Positions 53,785-63,187 of a stretch of 64,000 nt of DNA are shown here, in pieces (the first letter of the stretch is position 1; every line of letters starts with the position of its first letter). The translations under genes were made by a program, and so were the position numbers. The stretch comes from Corynebacterium felinum (GTDB lineage: Bacteria; Actinomycetota; Actinomycetes; Mycobacteriales; Mycobacteriaceae). The stretch covers positions 124,001-188,000 of the forward strand of contig NZ_CP047209.1 in NCBI RefSeq assembly GCF_030408755.1, written 5' to 3'. A model generated the notes under the pieces. It had not been told where the DNA came from, made no database searches, and saw only the letters and a list, made by a program, of their open reading frames with translations.

Positions 53785-54433
53785 CTCATGCTCAGAGTGC
53801 ATAACGCTGGCGAACGCTGGGGGTGGGGTTGGGGGTACCCAAAAAGGGGGTGATACGTCACCTATTTAGGATTTTTTCATGTCCTGAAATTTTCGACGAA
53901 AGAACTCGACTAAAAGGTTTTTTTAATCAATATCTGGCTAAGGGTTGCCTAAGTTTTGCTACTGCTAAAAGTTCAAGCTCAGAGCACTTGTCAGACAAGT
54001 TGGGTGTAATTATTCGGAAAAACCCTGTGTTAATAGTTTGATACTTGCGAAGTGGTTGATTTTGATAGTGTGCAATCCAAAGGTGGCGCTGAGACTTTTT
54101 TCTGTCAGCAATCTTGCCACTGCGCCATAGGGGGGCGCTATTGAACGCGGGCTGGGTATGCAAAATGATGAATTTATTGCCGGTTTACTTAGGATATTTT
54201 TATTATCTTCGTTATTGGAAATGATGTTACGGGGGTTAATATCAGTATCGCTGGAACTGACTTTGAACTTCGGTTCCATTATGAACTTCACCGATTGGCA
54301 CTATTGAAGCCCTGATTGACGAGCATTTGCTCCAAATTTGTAGCCCTTCATAGGGCTTATCTGGCATGCCTTGGCGGGGGAGTTCGGCAGGCCCGATAAG
54401 GGGTTCTGTGAGGCAGACTTTTATAGGAAAACT
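53785..54433. other. AT-rich leader of the pilus operon; srtB absent
   Basis: About 650 bp without a supported gene; the 72- and 93-codon frames here have no family features. In C. diphtheriae the srtB sortase gene is expected next to spaD, but neither strand here shows a TLxTC sortase signature. Promoter for spaD should lie in the last 150 bp. Confidence 0.5.
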
Positions 54434-56035
54434 ATGAATATTTTCAAAAAGGCCCTCGTTGCCTCCGTGGCTGCGGGCATGCTTGCTGCTGGCCCAGCAG
54501 GCGTCATGGTTGCCAGCGCTACGGTTAATTTGAATCCGGTGACTGCTGAATCAATCGCACAGCTTGTCAAGGACAAGGCACCCACTACTTTGACCGTTCA
54601 CAAGCATGAAGGTCCAGATGGAGAAGCGGGTAATGGTCTTGAACGCACCGGTCTAGCAGGTGCTATTCGGGGTGCTCAGTTCACAATTCGCAAAGCCCCT
54701 ACCATTGCCCCTGAGCATGAGCAGCACAAAGCCTATGATTTGACCACCAACAAGGGTTGGGAAAATGCGCAGCGGTTGCAGCGAGATCTTCAAGTTGGCG
54801 GCACGAAGCTTTCCAAGGCCGCGATGGATGAAGGTCGTTCATGGAGCCAAGCGGGCAATGTTGTTGAAACCGACCAGTCGGGTAAAGCCATTTTCTCGAA
54901 CCTAGAGCCTGGTTTGTACTTTGTTGAAGAAACCTTGACTCCACAGGGTTACAACAAGTCGGTTCCGTTTATGATCGCCTTGCCGATGACCCACCCAACT
55001 GAACTTAATAAGCGTCTTAAAGACGTGCACGTTTATCCAAAGAACTACAAGCGTGGTGCAGCGGTTAAAACGGTAGAGGATGCGAACAAGAACGCTGGCG
55101 ATATCATCGACTACTCGATTACTATGCCACGTCCTGTAGGCAACGTGCTGAAAAAGTTTGTTGTTGGCGACCTTTACGATCCGCAGCGCTTAGAGTTCAA
55201 GGGACTTGAGCTCACTGACCGCGTCAAGGTGACAATTAACGGTCAAGCAGTTCCAACGACCGGCTACACGGTTCAGAACCAGAAGCAGACAGGCCTTGCA
55301 ACTGTGACCCTGAATGAGCAGGGATTGAATCAATTTACTGCAGCTGACATGGGTCATGAAATTGTTGTTACCCTCCCATTTGAGCTGCTTCCTGTAGAAG
55401 GTGGCGAACTCGGACCTGTCGAGAACAAGTTTGATATTCGTTCTCAAGCTGACGAGGAATTCGATCCAGGTGAGCCAGATGGTGACGATAACCCAGACAA
55501 CCCACCATATCGTCCCGAAGATCCTACGAAGTCTTACTTCGGTAACGTGACGTTCGTTAAGTCGGACTTCGATCAGGCTCCAATTCAGGGTGCACAATTT
55601 AACGTGTACCGCTGTGACAGCAAGACCGACCTCAAGGGTTCCCCAATCCAGCTGATCCTGCCTGATGGGCGTACAAAGACTGATGTTTTCGAAAGCAACG
55701 ACCAAGGTGTCGTTGAGCTTCGAGGGCTCCATGTAAACAACGTGGTTGATGGTCAGGCGACTCCTTCCACGCCAGCCAAATACTGCTTGGTGGAAATTAA
55801 GTCTCCTGCTGGAAAAGCGCTACTTGCAGAGCCTATTGAATTCCAAGTAACTAAGGGTGATAACGATAAGGTCGCATTGGTCGATCTCGCTACAGTTGTC
55901 AACGTTGATCAAAACGGTGGCTTCCGTCTGCCACTGACCGGTGGTACCGGCATCTACCTGCTGCTGGCCGCTGGTGGAGCATTCCTCCTGATCGGTGGTG
56001 GCTACTACCTCAAGCTTCAGCGTCGCCGCGGCTAA
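54434..56035 (+). CDS. spaD: Major pilin (SpaD-type)
   Basis: 533 residues from ATG 54434 (AGGAAA upstream). Signal peptide, pilin motif VHVYPKN with polymerising Lys203, an E-box YCLVEIKSPAGKALLAEP, Cna_B-type domains (including FVKSDFDQAPIQGAQFNVYRC), sorting signal LPLTGG at the end, then a hydrophobic helix and RRRG. Sortase C cross-links the Lys to the LPLTG Thr of the next subunit. Gene order and position match spaD rather than spaA or spaH. Confidence 0.88.
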   Translation: MNIFKKALVASVAAGMLAAGPAGVMVASATVNLNPVTAESIAQLVKDKAPTTLTVHKHEGPDGEAGNGLERTGLAGAIRGAQFTIRKAPTIAPEHEQHKAYDLTTNKGWENAQRLQRDLQVGGTKLSKAAMDEGRSWSQAGNVVETDQSGKAIFSNLEPGLYFVEETLTPQGYNKSVPFMIALPMTHPTELNKRLKDVHVYPKNYKRGAAVKTVEDANKNAGDIIDYSITMPRPVGNVLKKFVVGDLYDPQRLEFKGLELTDRVKVTINGQAVPTTGYTVQNQKQTGLATVTLNEQGLNQFTAADMGHEIVVTLPFELLPVEGGELGPVENKFDIRSQADEEFDPGEPDGDDNPDNPPYRPEDPTKSYFGNVTFVKSDFDQAPIQGAQFNVYRCDSKTDLKGSPIQLILPDGRTKTDVFESNDQGVVELRGLHVNNVVDGQATPSTPAKYCLVEIKSPAGKALLAEPIEFQVTKGDNDKVALVDLATVVNVDQNGGFRLPLTGGTGIYLLLAAGGAFLLIGGGYYLKLQRRRG

Positions 56036-56061
56036 ACACACCGCACCGCTAAGCACACACA

Positions 56062-56099
56062 AAGTGGCGGGGAAACTACCAAAACCTTCCCCGCCACTT
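56062..56099 (+). promoter_or_regulatory. Intercistronic stem-loop between spaD and srtC
   Basis: AAGTGGCGGGGA and TCCCCGCCACTT form a perfect 12-bp stem with a 14-nt loop and no T-run. It would lower downstream expression or stabilise spaD mRNA, giving an excess of major pilin. Confidence 0.65.
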
Positions 56100-56104
56100 A
56101 AGCC

Positions 56105-57064
56105 TTGAACCCCAAAAGTATCAACAAGCCTGATGAGTTAACAGTGGACGTACAAACAACTAACCCAACAAACGAACAGCACCACCACACGCCCAACGAA
56201 CCAGAAAAAACACTTGTTCAAAAGGCGTTACCAGTGCTGTTCGTACTCATCGGCATAATTCTGCTCAGCTACCCCCTCGTCGCAACAATCACCGCAAACC
56301 TGCAGCAATCAAGCAAAGCGCAAGTCTACTCAAAACAAACAGACACACTCGACCCAGAACTCATTAACCAAGCGCGCGAACAAGCAGCAATCTGGAACAC
56401 CGAACAAACCGACGGGCCAATCCTCGACCCCTGGCTCGCACGAGTACGCGAAGACAACGAGATCTACCAACACTACCTCAACCAACTCAACCTCACCGAG
56501 GTAATGGCCACAGTCTCCATCCCCAAAATCAACTCCCTGCTGCCCATCTACCACGGCACCGAAGAATCCACCCTCCACAAAGGAATCGGACACCTCTTCG
56601 GCACCTCACTACCCGTCGGCGGCGAATCCACCCACTCCGTACTCACAGGCCACACCGGACTCTCCCAAGCAACCCTCTGGGACAACCTCATCGACGTCCA
56701 CGAAGGTGACGCAGTCTACGTCAACACCCTCGGCGAAACGATGAAATACCAAGTCACCGGCACCGAAATCGTCCTACCCGAAGAAACCGACACCCTGCGC
56801 GTAGAAGAAGGCAAAGACAAACTCACCCTCATCACCTGCACCCCCTACGCAGTCAACTCCCACCGCCTCCTCGTCCACGCACACCGCGTACCCATGGACG
56901 AAAAAGACGAACAAATCCTCTCCGGAGCATACTTCCCCTGGCAATGGTGGATGACACTAGTCGTCGCAGTACTCGCACTCGTACTTCTCACAATCCTCGC
57001 AATCGCAATCCGAAACCTGCGCAGAAAAGTACGCCAACACAAAGGAAGCAGCCACAATGACTAA
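56105..57064 (+). CDS. srtC: Class C pilin sortase (SrtC-type)
   Basis: 319 residues. N-terminal and C-terminal hydrophobic helices, a lid motif DPW (GPILDPWLARV), catalytic His in LTGHTG, Cys in LTLITCTP and the following Arg in NSHRLLVHAHR. Polymerises SpaD. Start is a TTG at 56105 or a GTG at 56141; neither has a strong ribosome site. It overlaps spaE by 8 bp. Confidence 0.88.
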   Translation: MNPKSINKPDELTVDVQTTNPTNEQHHHTPNEPEKTLVQKALPVLFVLIGIILLSYPLVATITANLQQSSKAQVYSKQTDTLDPELINQAREQAAIWNTEQTDGPILDPWLARVREDNEIYQHYLNQLNLTEVMATVSIPKINSLLPIYHGTEESTLHKGIGHLFGTSLPVGGESTHSVLTGHTGLSQATLWDNLIDVHEGDAVYVNTLGETMKYQVTGTEIVLPEETDTLRVEEGKDKLTLITCTPYAVNSHRLLVHAHRVPMDEKDEQILSGAYFPWQWWMTLVVAVLALVLLTILAIAIRNLRRKVRQHKGSSHND

Positions 57065-58232
57065 GCACAGAAGAACAACGACAAGCATGCTCTATGGCAT
57101 GCTCGCCTTGGCCATTCTAAGCGCACTCATTCTCGCTGCCCCCAATGCGCACGCAACCACCATCGACCCACACCGCAAAGGCTCCCTAAGCATCACCAAA
57201 AGCTCAGGCGACCCACTCACCCAATACGGCGACCCCCACAACCCACTCGCCCCACTCACCCGTGAACCCATCGCCGGTGTCACCTTCACCATCCAACGAA
57301 TCGACGTCGACCTCACCACCAACGAAGGCTGGCAAGAACTCCAAAGCCTCAACAAAAACGAACTCGCACCCGCAGGCGCAGCCACAGAAAAACTCCTGCC
57401 CGGAACACAACTACAAGCAACCACAAGCCACGACGGAATCGCACGATTCTACGACCTTAAAATCGGCGCATACTACGTCACCGAAATCCCCACCACCGCA
57501 TCCGAAAAACACCTGAGTGTGATCGACCCATTCGTGATCACCATTCCCGTCACCATCGGAAACGACACCTGGGACTACGATGTCCACGCCTTCGCCAAAG
57601 ATCAAAAGATCATGGCGACCAAAACAACGACCAACGAATACGCCTGCACCGGAGACACCATCACCTTCGGCATCACCACCACCCTTCCCGCACCCAACAC
57701 CGAAGGAAAAATCACCCGGGTGGACATCGTGGATCTCCTCAACACAAACCTCACCTACAACCCAGACAACACCCATGTCTACCTCACAAACACCAACGCC
57801 AAAGGTGACAAACTTACCCTTGCAGCCCGAGACTACCGAATCACAAACCAGGACAACATCCTCACCATTGCACTCAGCGAAGCAGGGCTCCAACGTGTAG
57901 CCGGCCTGCGCACCGGACGGCCCGACCTGCAACTCAACGTCGAATTTTCCGCCACAATCACCAACCTCAACCACGGGCAAAAGCTCAGCAACAAAGGCTA
58001 CGTACTGCCCACCGGCTACCCAGAATTCGACCCAAAAGCCACCCCTGGCATCCCCACCAATGAAGTCATCATCACATGCCAGCGAGGAACAGGCGATCGA
58101 GCCCACATACCAACACTAGCCCTCACCGGCGCACACACCCTATGGGCACTAGTAGCCGGCGCAATCCTCATCACAGGCGGACTCGTGCTCGTACGACGAA
58201 ACACCACCAACACCAGCGGAACTGAAAAGTAA
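57057..58232 (+). CDS. spaE: Minor pilin (SpaE-type)
   Basis: 391 residues. Signal peptide (MTKHRRTTTSMLYGMLALAILSALILAAPNAHA), a Cna_B-like N-terminal domain (GVTFTIQRIDVDL...AYYVTEIPT), YDVHAFAKDQ resembling a pilin motif with Lys, and the sorting signal LALTGAH with a hydrophobic helix and basic tail. In C. diphtheriae SpaE is the basal/side subunit. Start overlaps srtC. Confidence 0.85.
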   Translation: MTKHRRTTTSMLYGMLALAILSALILAAPNAHATTIDPHRKGSLSITKSSGDPLTQYGDPHNPLAPLTREPIAGVTFTIQRIDVDLTTNEGWQELQSLNKNELAPAGAATEKLLPGTQLQATTSHDGIARFYDLKIGAYYVTEIPTTASEKHLSVIDPFVITIPVTIGNDTWDYDVHAFAKDQKIMATKTTTNEYACTGDTITFGITTTLPAPNTEGKITRVDIVDLLNTNLTYNPDNTHVYLTNTNAKGDKLTLAARDYRITNQDNILTIALSEAGLQRVAGLRTGRPDLQLNVEFSATITNLNHGQKLSNKGYVLPTGYPEFDPKATPGIPTNEVIITCQRGTGDRAHIPTLALTGAHTLWALVAGAILITGGLVLVRRNTTNTSGTEK

Positions 58233-58244
58233 GGAGGCAGAAAA

Positions 58245-61200
58245 ATGAACACAGCATTAGGCACGAAAATCACACGATTAGCCATCGCCATCCTCGCCGT
58301 AGCTGCACTCGGACTTCTTGCAACCCCAATCGTGGACGCACAAACCGACACCAGCCATACAGTTACCGCAACAGAAGAAACACTCGAACCAACCCCCACC
58401 CCAGAACCAGCAGTAGAAGAAACAACAGCCGAAACCACGGCGTCGCAAAGCACAGAAACCACCGAAGAACCAAAAACAGTAGACAACAACCCTACAGAAA
58501 AAGAAAACCCACCAACACAACCAAGCCCACGATTCCGCCGCTCCATAACCTTCGACCAATTCGAAGAACTCAACGACTTTTACGGACCATCAACATTCGA
58601 TCAGCTCAACAGCCACCGAGACGTCCGTGCGATCTACGTCCAACACGACGACGAAAACACCGCCCTCGACTTTCTCGTACGGCAAGGCGGTGAACTTCGC
58701 GCTATCACAATAACCGCCCCCCGCGGATACACTTTCCACACCCGCGACGACGAAACACGTCGTAACTACACCCGTACACACGAAGATCAGTACCGAGTAC
58801 GCCTCAACGGTAACTTCCGCAACGGACGCTTCAACGGAACAACAATCGAAGGTAACCTACAATTCAGCAACAACAACACTCAACTCACAATCACCTTCGA
58901 CAACCCTCTACGCCTTAACCCCAACCAAGTTCACCGCATCGAAGTGCTCGGCGATGAAGACATCTCCCGCGGATGGGGCATCGACCTAGACTACGCACCA
59001 CCGGCAAGTGATGCGGTCAGCGAACCAGCACAGTGGATCCCGCAAGCAACAATGAACCCAGAAATGCCCCAACGCTGCGGACTCGATATCGCACTACTCT
59101 TCGACCTCTCGTTCTCAGTCAACAGAGCAAATGGTCTCGAACCACTCCGCGATGCAGGCCTCGGAGTAATCAATGGGCTCAAAGGCACCGGATCACGCAT
59201 CGGTATCTACAACTTTGGATCCGGAGCAAATACCCGACCATCAGTGAAAACCCAGAAATTAGACCTCAACAACTCACGAAATGTACAAGACTTAACCCGC
59301 GCAGTTTCCGCCATCGTGACCCAACGCAATGTTTGGGAACAAGGCAGCGGTACGAACTGGGAAGCAGGGCTGGCGACGATTCCGCTAAAACAACCAGGAA
59401 CAGACAGCGGATACGATGTCGTATACCTCCTCACCGACGGTCTGCCGACCACCAACAACGTGGATAACCAGAAATTCGATTCCAACGCGACCAAAGATCC
59501 AGGAACCGCCACGCACCAAGCAGACCTCGTTCGTGCAGTACATGCAGCAAACCGCCTCAAGCAAACCGGCACGCGCATCGTTCCACTCTTAATCAATGTG
59601 GGTGACAAATCCGAATGGATTATCGATGACAAATTCCACACCGACCACTATGCAAACCGTGTGCAAAATCGCTACAACATCCCCCGACACGGGCGAAACT
59701 TACTCACCTACCATATTGATAAAAGGAGGGATCAAACGCCCTATATCAACACCCGCGATGGAGTAACCCGTGGCCAACTACAGTTTTTCGTCAGCCAAAA
59801 CACCCCAAGGCACTTAACCCCTCCCAGCAGAGGATACGTCGCTAACGTCACTCAAGAGTTCAACGTCTGGCGTGCCGGTGTGCGCACACCTCGAGACATG
59901 GCTGCCGATATTTCCAGCGACGACGCGCCTGTTGTCGTGGACAACTTCAGCGATCTCGTCGAAAGTGCAAAAGCCACCATCCTCGACAACTGCCTAGGCA
60001 CCGTCACCATTAAAAAACGCGTATACCTGCCCAATGGCGAGCCCGATGCGATCTCCGAAGGGAAAGGTTTCTCATTCCAGGCAAAAACCCAAGGGCTGCC
60101 ACGTCTGAAAGACCCCCATGACCCTATGCTTTTCGTACCAGAGGCTGTGTATACCACCTACGACGATCGTGCTGAAGTATCCATCTCCATTAGAAGCACC
60201 GACGTGAACCAAAAAGGTGCCCGCTTAAACATCTATGAACTCGTACCCGATGGTTTTGCCCTGCTCCCACAAGAAGTAGACGGAGCGCAACACCATGCCG
60301 TCTGCGAAAAAGTTGTTGAAGGCGTACGCACCCCCTACACCACACAAAATATTGTCGACCCCCACGAGAAGAAAAACAAAGGCTTTGAAGTTATTGCCGG
60401 TAGCGACGGATTTATCGTGTGCGAAGTACGAAACATCCGCCTGCAAAACCTCAATCCTACAATTACAACGGAGGCATCCTTCGAAGAGAATCGAAATGTA
60501 AAACTCACCCACAATGCGCCTGCCAGCGATCACATATACGACGATGTGACCATCAACCACATCGTGCCTGGGAAAGAGTACATGCTCCGCTCGTGGCTGG
60601 TGGATAAAGAAACTGGTGCGATGTTGAGCACTGAGCCCACCGAAATCACCTTCACTTCAGAGTCTGACAACTTCACTGTGACCGGGCGCAACCACGAACG
60701 GGACAAGCGTTCCCAATACTGGGTTTCAGGGCGGTTGAAAGTACGCGTTCAGGGCGCACAATCCATCAACCCCGGCACCAAAGCCGTGGTGTTCTCCGAA
60801 CTGTACGCCCACCACGTCACAGCTCAAGGTAATGCTTACGATCGGCAAATTCATTCGGATCTTCCCTGGAACGAACGCGATGGACTCACCATTGTCAGCC
60901 ACCAAAACCTCGAAGACACCAATCAAACAGTCAGCTTCGAATACCGGCAGATCCAAATCGGTGTGCGTAAATTCGGCTACCCACAGGGTAATACTCCACG
61001 GCTCATACGCCCCGATTCACGGCAATGGTTATTCGACCTGTACCAGCACACAGACAATGGAGCTTTGGAAAAGATTGGCACCCTCGATCAGCACCACCCC
61101 AACCACGGATGGGTACTGTTTTCCCTTCCCGTCAGCGTAGTACCAGGGCGCACCTACAGCCTGGTGGAAGTCAAAGCGCCTGAAGGTCATGAACTCTTAG

Positions 61201-61475
61201 CTGAGCCGATCTCCTTCACCGTAGGGTTTATCACTGCACCTAAACGGGGCAATCAGGCATTGCGCCCATGGGCGACTTTTACCGGTGGATCAATAGCCAC
61301 CGTGTACGATATCCCGACGCAACCGACCGATAGATTGGTGATTAACGTCACCGATGTACGCCGTGGCACCTTGCCACTCACCGGCGGACATGGTGTGTTC
61401 TACCCGATTGCAGGTGGCATACTGCTCCTGCTCCTCGGCGTGGCCTACTACTACCACTTGCGTCGCCGGGCGTAA
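58245..61475 (+). CDS. spaF: Pilus tip protein (SpaF-type) with von Willebrand A domain
   Basis: 1076 residues, AAGGAGG upstream of the ATG. Signal peptide, a Thr/Glu/Pro-rich linker (about 30-95), a vWA domain with MIDAS DLSFS (DIALLFDLSFSVN) and TDGLPTTNN, Cna_B-type modules with E-boxes (YSLVEVKAPEGHELLAEP), and LPLTGGH with membrane anchor. Tip adhesins of this kind bind host ligands. It ends the pilus operon. Confidence 0.9.
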   Translation: MNTALGTKITRLAIAILAVAALGLLATPIVDAQTDTSHTVTATEETLEPTPTPEPAVEETTAETTASQSTETTEEPKTVDNNPTEKENPPTQPSPRFRRSITFDQFEELNDFYGPSTFDQLNSHRDVRAIYVQHDDENTALDFLVRQGGELRAITITAPRGYTFHTRDDETRRNYTRTHEDQYRVRLNGNFRNGRFNGTTIEGNLQFSNNNTQLTITFDNPLRLNPNQVHRIEVLGDEDISRGWGIDLDYAPPASDAVSEPAQWIPQATMNPEMPQRCGLDIALLFDLSFSVNRANGLEPLRDAGLGVINGLKGTGSRIGIYNFGSGANTRPSVKTQKLDLNNSRNVQDLTRAVSAIVTQRNVWEQGSGTNWEAGLATIPLKQPGTDSGYDVVYLLTDGLPTTNNVDNQKFDSNATKDPGTATHQADLVRAVHAANRLKQTGTRIVPLLINVGDKSEWIIDDKFHTDHYANRVQNRYNIPRHGRNLLTYHIDKRRDQTPYINTRDGVTRGQLQFFVSQNTPRHLTPPSRGYVANVTQEFNVWRAGVRTPRDMAADISSDDAPVVVDNFSDLVESAKATILDNCLGTVTIKKRVYLPNGEPDAISEGKGFSFQAKTQGLPRLKDPHDPMLFVPEAVYTTYDDRAEVSISIRSTDVNQKGARLNIYELVPDGFALLPQEVDGAQHHAVCEKVVEGVRTPYTTQNIVDPHEKKNKGFEVIAGSDGFIVCEVRNIRLQNLNPTITTEASFEENRNVKLTHNAPASDHIYDDVTINHIVPGKEYMLRSWLVDKETGAMLSTEPTEITFTSESDNFTVTGRNHERDKRSQYWVSGRLKVRVQGAQSINPGTKAVVFSELYAHHVTAQGNAYDRQIHSDLPWNERDGLTIVSHQNLEDTNQTVSFEYRQIQIGVRKFGYPQGNTPRLIRPDSRQWLFDLYQHTDNGALEKIGTLDQHHPNHGWVLFSLPVSVVPGRTYSLVEVKAPEGHELLAEPISFTVGFITAPKRGNQALRPWATFTGGSIATVYDIPTQPTDRLVINVTDVRRGTLPLTGGHGVFYPIAGGILLLLLGVAYYYHLRRRA

Positions 61476-61485
61476 CCCTTAACTT

Positions 61486-61513
61486 CCCCCTTAGGTAAAA
61501 GCCCTTAAGGGGG
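61486..61513 (+). terminator. Stem-loop ending the pilus operon
   Basis: CCCCCTTA and TAAGGGGG form an 8-bp stem. No T-run follows, so termination is only likely. Confidence 0.5.
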
Positions 61514-62017
61514 AGCGGGGTGGAATGAAGGAAGCTTCGTGATGTTGTGCATGATGAGGCTTCCTTTTCGCTTTGTATGCACGGAAGCTTTTCCCAGGCA
61601 GGATGGGGCTGGTACTTTCTGGAGGCAGCGGAGTCTGCTTAAGGGGAGGCAACGAAGCGCTGTTGAGTGGCTGTATGCGTCTTTGGGGGAGTTTTACCCC
61701 CTTGAATGGGGGAGGGGAGAGAAAAATCCTCCTTGTGGATGCTTCAACTATTCTTTTTCTGAGCTTAGTTTTAAGAGGAGAATGTTTTAAGCATTTCTTT
61801 AGTTTTTTCCTGTTGGAAGTGGAAAGTAAAGCATATTCGCACAGGTTGACATACCGTAAATATCTCTTGAGCTGCGGTAGTGGTGCCAGTGAGATTGTTT
61901 TTCTATCGTTAATGCTCTTAAGGCTTTTTAAGCATTGGTGTGTAGTACTAGAGCTACTTTCGCGCTATTATTCCGTTCGTTCCACAATGCATCACGAACA
62001 GAAAGGACAGTACTTCC
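61514..62017. other. Gene-free stretch after the pilus operon
   Basis: A 150-codon open frame at 61573 has no family features, an uneven composition and no good ribosome site. The last 60 bp hold the promoter and ribosome site of the next small gene. Confidence 0.45.
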
Positions 62018-62182
62018 ATGACTGATAAATCACCAGAAAAGAAGCCCAACGAGCGGAAAAACATCACCCCCGGGAAACTAGTACTCGCAGTCATCGTATT
62101 CGTCGTCGCCTTCTACATCGCGTATCAATTCGGCGAGGCGATCGTCCACGCTATCCTCGGGGAGCCAGAATACCAATTCTGA
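62018..62182 (+). CDS. Small single-helix membrane protein
   Basis: 54 residues, too short for most gene callers: MTDKSPEKKPNERKN, then a hydrophobic helix (about 20-38, KLVLAVIVFVVAFYIAYQF) and GEPEYQF. AAAGGA lies 10 nt before the ATG. The charged tail and helix suggest a cytoplasm-in membrane protein of unknown function. Confidence 0.7.
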   Translation: MTDKSPEKKPNERKNITPGKLVLAVIVFVVAFYIAYQFGEAIVHAILGEPEYQF

Positions 62183-62527
62183 TCACCCACCGCATCTGCC
62201 ACCATCGTCTAGTGGTCGTCGGGGGCAGATGCTGCGTCAGTGCTCGTGCCAACCCTGCCCTTGTTTCTAGGTTGCTCGTGTGTGGAGTATCTAGGGACAC
62301 GGGGTGGCGTTAGCGCCGTGGACAAGGGCAGGGAATGTGAAAGTGGTTGGTCTTTCCTTCAGGTAGTGGGGTTTTCTTCGCCCATGATTGAGCGAGGAAA
62401 AGAAGTAGGGGTTTAGATCTAACGGCGGTGGTTCACGCAACTTCAGCTTAAGGTAGTTGACTCACAGTAGCGTGGGGTGCGTACGCACGCGGCTGCGAAG
62501 AAACTCGGGGCGGGGCTGTCGTGGGCT
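62183..62527. other. Structured intergenic region, possible RNA gene
   Basis: No coding gene seen. GCATCTGCC/GGCAGATGC pair near 62193-62231. CCCTGCCCTTG (62254ff) pairs with CAAGGGCAGGG about 65 nt on, enclosing CACGG/CCGTG. The nested stems suggest a folded RNA on either strand. I do not match it to 6S, SRP, RNase P or tmRNA. Confidence 0.35.
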
Positions 62528-63172
62528 TTAGGCTAATTCGCGGCTATTGATGAACTTAATCACCTGATAGGTAATGGGCATCACCGCGACCTCCATGAGG
62601 GTCTTCCACACAAACCCAACAACAACATAGTTTATGGTGTCGCTGAGCGTGCTAATGCCGATCACCGGTGCGGCAATAAGGCAGAAGATGAGAGTATCGC
62701 CGAACTCCCCTAACACAGTAGAACTTAACAAGCGCTTCCACAATGCACCGGTACCCAACATGTCTTTCATGCGAGTGAGCAGCCACGCATTAAGAAACTG
62801 CCCAACCGCATAGCCGGCAAGTGAAGCCAGCACAATGCGCGGAACCAACCCTAAAGTAGCGGCGAACGCTTCTTGGCCTTGATAAAAATCAGCGCTCGGC
62901 AGGGCAATGGCGGCATAAAAGGAACCGACCGCAACCAAGGTGATCATGAACCCCGCCCAGATCGCCCGCTTGGCGGCCTTAAAGCCGTAGCATTCGCTGA
63001 TCACATCGCCGATGACATAAGCGACGGGGAAGAGGAAAAACGCCCCATCGGTGACGAGTGGGCCCAGCATCACACCTTTTGTGGAAGTGATATTAGAAAT
63101 GAGAAAAATCGCCACAAAGAGTGTAAGAAGAAATGGGTACGCGCTGTTATTAACCGGAATGTAACGGGACAT
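62528..63172 (-). CDS. yhhQ: Queuosine precursor transporter (YhhQ/VUT family)
   Basis: 214 residues from ATG 63172. Six hydrophobic helices with [21 protein letters not shown] and [22 protein letters not shown] blocks, diagnostic of the family that imports queuine/preQ bases. TAGAAT ends about 7 nt before the ATG, so a leaderless start is possible. Divergent from gluQ with only 15 bp between start codons. Works with Tgt. Confidence 0.87.
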   Translation of the reverse strand: MSRYIPVNNSAYPFLLTLFVAIFLISNITSTKGVMLGPLVTDGAFFLFPVAYVIGDVISECYGFKAAKRAIWAGFMITLVAVGSFYAAIALPSADFYQGQEAFAATLGLVPRIVLASLAGYAVGQFLNAWLLTRMKDMLGTGALWKRLLSSTVLGEFGDTLIFCLIAAPVIGISTLSDTINYVVVGFVWKTLMEVAVMPITYQVIKFINSRELA

Positions 63173-63187
63173 GGGAAAGATTCTACG

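Noticed and set aside
53823..54291. Possible srtB remnant upstream of spaD
   Set aside because: Neither strand shows the TLxTC, catalytic His or flanking hydrophobic helices of sortases.
61573..62025. 150-codon frame after the pilus operon
   Set aside because: No signal, domain or plausible start, and it runs into the start of a better-supported small gene.
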